Shown here in pieces: positions 4,505 through 7,876 of a stretch of 7,876 nt of DNA. The translations under genes were made by a program, and so were the position numbers. Within the stretch, counting starts at the first letter, position 1; every line of letters begins with the position of its first letter. The DNA is from Colimorpha_A sp045593985 (GTDB lineage Bacteria; Bacillota; Clostridia; Oscillospirales; CAG-272): contig JAZNXR010000005.1 in the NCBI GenBank assembly GCA_045593985.1, positions 1 to 7,876 of the forward strand, in the 5' to 3' direction. The notes beneath the pieces were generated by a model, which had not been told where the DNA came from, searched no databases, and saw only the letters and a program-made list of their open reading frames with translations.

Positions 4505-7500
4505 ATGAAAAAGCGCATACTCTCATTGCTCATGGCGTGCATGATGGTAGTGTCCACGTTCATAATCTCGCGTCCGCTTGTAGACATACATGCAGCAGAG
4601 ACTGACTCGGGCATTTCATTTACAACGTCAGAGTTTTACCAAGCAACCAATGTGCTGACCGCGCTTCCGCAGACCTTCGAGGCGACGATCAAGCTTCCGT
4701 CTACTCAAACTGCGAGAGCAGGTGTTGTCCTCAGTACGTATCAAGGTGCTGATAACACTGCACTTGCGATCGAGATCTACTCAGACGGAAACCCGCGTTT
4801 CTTTTTGCAGAAAAGCAACTGGGCAGACGATATTGACGTTAAGTTTACAGACGTAAACGTTGCTACAGGCGAATGGGTGCATCTCGTTATTACGCGCGAT
4901 ATCGCTAACAAGACGCTCAAATGCTATGTTGACGGTGTCCTCAAGCAGACCGTTACCTATACTGAGGATTACGTTGAAACGAACAAGATCCCATATTATA
5001 TTGGCGGCGACGCAAGAGACGGTAACAGCCAGTATTTCAAGGGTCAGATCAAAGACGTAGCAGTTTATTCCGACCTGCGCACCGCGGCAGAGATCGCATC
5101 TGACGTAAACGGTCTTGACTATACCGATGCAGGTCTTCTTTTTGCTTACGATCTTACCGCAAGCGGTAATGAAAGGTATAAGGACCTCTCCTTTAACCGC
5201 AATCATTTGATCTATACCAATAACGGAGCTTCGGAAACTTATTCCGAACCCGGTCTTTCGCAGTTCACGGCATCGACGATCTATCAGTCCGAAAAAGACG
5301 TAGGCACTCCTCGTACGATCGAGGCAACATTTTCTCTTGACGCAAACGCAACAAACGCACGCCTCGGCGCGATCGTCGGAAACTTTTCCGATTATAAGGC
5401 AGGAAGCTTTGGTCTCGAGATCAGAGATAACTATACTCTTTCTCTTTGGTGGGAGCCCACAGGCGGAAGCGGAAAAGCTATTAACTTTACGTCCTTCTGC
5501 GATACGCTTAAAGCAAGCAGAGGAAAGAAGGTACACGTTGCCGTTACCTTCGTAGACAACGTAGCAACGCTTTACGTAAACGGTGAGTATTTTGATAAGG
5601 TAACCGCTACGACCTCCGTCGATCTTACGAACAACATCGGAAGTATAAGAATAGGCGGAGACTACAGAGCTAATAACATAAGATATCTTCAGCAGGCAAA
5701 GGTCTATTCCGTCGCTCTCTATTCCGACGTTCGTTCGGAAACCGAAATTGCCGCTGACGTAAGTGCAGTAGATACGAAGGATACAAACCTCCTTTGCTCC
5801 TACGACTTTAACGTAACGGGTAACGACCGTCTTAAGGATTACTCGAAGAACGAGAACCATCTCTCTTATAGTAACGGCACCGCAAAAGAGGAATACGCCG
5901 GAAACACAGGGATCTCTTTTGAAAAGAACAACCTGCTCCACACTGATGCCCCTCTTACTGCTGTCCCTCAGACAATAGAAGCACATGTGTACGTTCCTTC
6001 CTCTGTCGGTTCAAACAGAATCGGCGTTATTTACGGTAACTATAAGACATCGGGCGTTGACTGTGTGAGTATGGAAGTACTTGCAGGCGGTAAGCCGAGA
6101 TTCTACTGGCAGATAGGCAACAAAGCGTATGACTGTCAGTTCTCGAACGTAAATATTATAAACAACTGTTGGACGCACGTTACCCTTGTTCGTGATATCG
6201 CGAACAGTAAGGCGCACTGCTATATCAACGGTGAGCTTGTGCAGAGCGTCAACATTTCAGATGCAGCCATAGAAAGCGGATACACTACGCCGATCTGCAT
6301 CGGCGGCGATCTCCGTAGCGGAAACTCTTGCTCGTTCCTTGGCAAGATCAGAAGTATAATCGCATATTCCGACGTCCGTTCGGCTGATGAAATCAAGGCG
6401 GATTATACTGCTGTAGCGCCCGATTACAATGACACCGCACTTATTGCTCATTACGACCTCTCTGAGCTTATCAACGTAAACGGCCGCGAGGGAATTGAAG
6501 ACCTCACGGAAAACGGAAACGACGTTTATACTCCTTGGATCGTTGACAACGACGTAAACGACTATTCTTATACCTTTGCTGTCGTAGGAGACACCCAGAA
6601 GGTCTCCGATTACGATCTTGATAACGGCACTCAGCTCTTTGCAAAGATCTACGATTATATCCTTAATAATATTGACAAGCAGAACGTTAAGCTCGTTATC
6701 GGCCTCGGTGATATTACCGAGAACTGGGGATCGTACGATAGCGAATGGGAACTTGCTCAGGAAAATATTTTTAAGCTTAACGGTAAGGTTCCGTATATTC
6801 TTAACCGCGGTAACCACGACCCCTCAAATAAGTTTAACGCTTATTTCAACAATACCGCTTACTCGGAGCAGCTTGAGGGAACCTATGACGGAAATATTGA
6901 TAACTCCTATTTCACTCTCACAGTTGGAGATATCAAGTATCTCGTCATGGCACTTGATTACGGTCCCTCCGACGCAGTTCTTAGTTGGGCTGCGGGAGTC
7001 GTTGATTCTCATCCCGAGCACAACGTAATAATCACGACACACGCTTATATGTACCGCGACGGAACTACCCTCGACCAGGGTGACGTATGCCCCCCTGCTA
7101 CTACGGGCGGTTATAATAACGGTGACGACGTTTGGGAAAAGTTCGTTAAGAATCATGAGAATATCGTTCTTGTTCTCTCGGGTCACGATCCGTGGGATAA
7201 GATCGTTATGCGTGAGGATGACGGTGTAAACGGAAACAAGGTTGTTCAGATGCTCATCGACCCGCAGGGTATGGATGCAAATGCTCCTGTCGGTATGGTC
7301 GCAATGTTCCACTTCTCCGAGGATGGAAAGACCGTTCAGGTAGAGTACTACTCGACCGTTGAAGAAAAATGGTATCATCCCGATAACCAGTTCACCTTTA
7401 CTCTTGACGTAGTTAAGCCCTGTGACCACGAGGGACTCTGGGAGAACGGTGTTTGCTCTAACTGCGGAGAAGTATGTCCCGGCCATACAGGCGGCGAAGC

Positions 7501-7876
7501 AACCTGTCAGAAGGGCGCTGTTTGCGAGATCTGCGGCAAGGAATATACCGAAAAGAACGATAACCATGCTGACGCAAACGGCACATGGACGAACGGCAAC
7601 GGAACACACAGCTTCAACCGTACCTGCTGTGATGAGACCGATATTGCAACTGAAAACTGCACCTACGGTAGCGACAATATCTGCGATAAGTGCGGATACG
7701 ATTGCACCGTAGAGGTTGAAAAGAATGATCTTAACAACGCTATCAGCAACATCGTAAACGGCACCTCTAACAGCGTAACGGTTGTTGGCCCTGACGGCAC
7801 GATGGCAGATGATTACGTTGTAGAGAAGATCGAAGGCGTAGCATACGAGTATAAGTACTTCAACATCGCATTTGAC
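4505..7876 (+). CDS. Secreted multidomain protein: three LamG-like domains, metallophosphoesterase, Cys-rich region (3' partial)
   Basis: The frame is open for 1124 codons and runs off the window. A signal peptide is clear: KKR, a hydrophobic core (residues 5-22), then cleavage probably near IHA-A (about 30). Three concanavalin A/LamG-like domains follow at about 36-205, 255-425 and 469-640, each ending in a VYSD/LYSDVR/AYSDVR strand and joined by similar linkers with GN-R-KD-S-N-NHL. A calcineurin-like metallophosphoesterase spans about 690-965: GDTQ (D696, Q698), GLGDITEN (D736), RGNHD (N770-D772), TTHAY (H846) and SGHDP (H894). Residues 973-1067 are Cys/His-rich with CxxCG at 984, 1007 and 1060. 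No anchor is seen in the window. The LamG domains suggest glycan or surface binding and the enzyme domain phosphoester cleavage outside the cell; substrate unknown. A divergent DeoR-family regulator probably controls it. Confidence 0.92.
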   Translation, partial: MKKRILSLLMACMMVVSTFIISRPLVDIHAAETDSGISFTTSEFYQATNVLTALPQTFEATIKLPSTQTARAGVVLSTYQGADNTALAIEIYSDGNPRFFLQKSNWADDIDVKFTDVNVATGEWVHLVITRDIANKTLKCYVDGVLKQTVTYTEDYVETNKIPYYIGGDARDGNSQYFKGQIKDVAVYSDLRTAAEIASDVNGLDYTDAGLLFAYDLTASGNERYKDLSFNRNHLIYTNNGASETYSEPGLSQFTASTIYQSEKDVGTPRTIEATFSLDANATNARLGAIVGNFSDYKAGSFGLEIRDNYTLSLWWEPTGGSGKAINFTSFCDTLKASRGKKVHVAVTFVDNVATLYVNGEYFDKVTATTSVDLTNNIGSIRIGGDYRANNIRYLQQAKVYSVALYSDVRSETEIAADVSAVDTKDTNLLCSYDFNVTGNDRLKDYSKNENHLSYSNGTAKEEYAGNTGISFEKNNLLHTDAPLTAVPQTIEAHVYVPSSVGSNRIGVIYGNYKTSGVDCVSMEVLAGGKPRFYWQIGNKAYDCQFSNVNIINNCWTHVTLVRDIANSKAHCYINGELVQSVNISDAAIESGYTTPICIGGDLRSGNSCSFLGKIRSIIAYSDVRSADEIKADYTAVAPDYNDTALIAHYDLSELINVNGREGIEDLTENGNDVYTPWIVDNDVNDYSYTFAVVGDTQKVSDYDLDNGTQLFAKIYDYILNNIDKQNVKLVIGLGDITENWGSYDSEWELAQENIFKLNGKVPYILNRGNHDPSNKFNAYFNNTAYSEQLEGTYDGNIDNSYFTLTVGDIKYLVMALDYGPSDAVLSWAAGVVDSHPEHNVIITTHAYMYRDGTTLDQGDVCPPATTGGYNNGDDVWEKFVKNHENIVLVLSGHDPWDKIVMREDDGVNGNKVVQMLIDPQGMDANAPVGMVAMFHFSEDGKTVQVEYYSTVEEKWYHPDNQFTFTLDVVKPCDHEGLWENGVCSNCGEVCPGHTGGEATCQKGAVCEICGKEYTEKNDNHADANGTWTNGNGTHSFNRTCCDETDIATENCTYGSDNICDKCGYDCTVEVEKNDLNNAISNIVNGTSNSVTVVGPDGTMADDYVVEKIEGVAYEYKYFNIAFD
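4610..6424 (+). repeat. Three tandem LamG-like domain repeats within the secreted protein
   Basis: Three units of about 170 codons at roughly 4610-5119, 5267-5779 and 5909-6424. Units 1 and 3 share LTA(L/V)PQT(F/I)EA, RDIAN, GGD-R-GNS and a closing YSD-R. Unit 2 has PRTIEA, IGGDYRANN and LYSDVRSETEI but lacks RDIAN. At the DNA level the closing segment is nearly identical in units 2 and 3 (TATTCCGACGT followed by TCGTTCGG or CCGTTCGG). This points to intragenic duplication, with units 1 and 3 closest as proteins. Confidence 0.75.

Noticed and set aside
4781..5986. 401-codon open frame antisense to the LamG domains
   Set aside because: It lies wholly within a well-supported coding frame on the other strand and its product is rich in Val, Cys, Arg and Ile with no recognisable domain, as expected from reading biased codons backwards.
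6257..7609. Two further antisense open frames (6257-6817 and 6824-7609)
   Set aside because: Same reason: they mirror the metallophosphoesterase and Cys-rich coding sequence, have low-complexity composition, and lack credible ribosome sites or motifs.

Overview
The window looks like a stretch of chromosome from an uncultured, probably gut-associated Clostridia bacterium (Firmicutes, Oscillospirales-like). The grounds are the ylxM-ffh-rpsP-khpA gene order, near-consensus SigA-type promoters, GGAGG-type ribosome binding sites, and a very large secreted protein with LamG, metallophosphoesterase and Cys-rich modules of the kind common in such genomes. The lineage call is inference from gene content and style; no search was possible.

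Layout. Positions 1-231 are non-coding and consist of nested and partly duplicated inverted repeats, probably a decayed dispersed repeat or MITE-like element. Next comes a minus-strand endonuclease/exonuclease/phosphatase (EEP) family gene (319-1116), with its own promoter (1145-1172) and a strong terminator built on a perfect 28-bp palindrome (288-315). Divergent from it, a consensus promoter (1224-1252) starts the plus-strand protein-targeting and translation operon: ylxM (1295-1633), ffh (1636-2970), rpsP (3038-3283) and khpA (3289-3528). The operon stops at a bidirectional terminator (3539-3570), so the usual rimM-trmD-rplS continuation is absent here. A minus-strand DeoR-family regulator (3575-4330) converges on the same terminator.

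The last section is a divergent pair. The DeoR-family regulator and a large plus-strand secreted protein (4505 to beyond 7876) are separated by 174 bp. That gap holds a perfectly spaced -35/-10 promoter, three copies of the heptamer TTGCGCA (one inverted) and a larger imperfect dyad. One heptamer lies inside the promoter spacer. This looks like a regulator-target pair. The secreted protein has a signal peptide, three tandem LamG-like domains, a calcineurin-like metallophosphoesterase domain with an altered metal-1 site, and a Cys/His-rich region with three CxxCG knuckles; it runs off the end of the window.

YlxM, Ffh, S16 and KhpA form a conserved housekeeping set for membrane protein targeting and ribosome/RNA function. 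The EEP and DeoR/LamG-phosphoesterase genes are accessory neighbours. No CRISPR array, tRNA, rRNA, transposase or recognisable defence system was seen. The best candidate for something little described is the DeoR-controlled secreted LamG-phosphoesterase.
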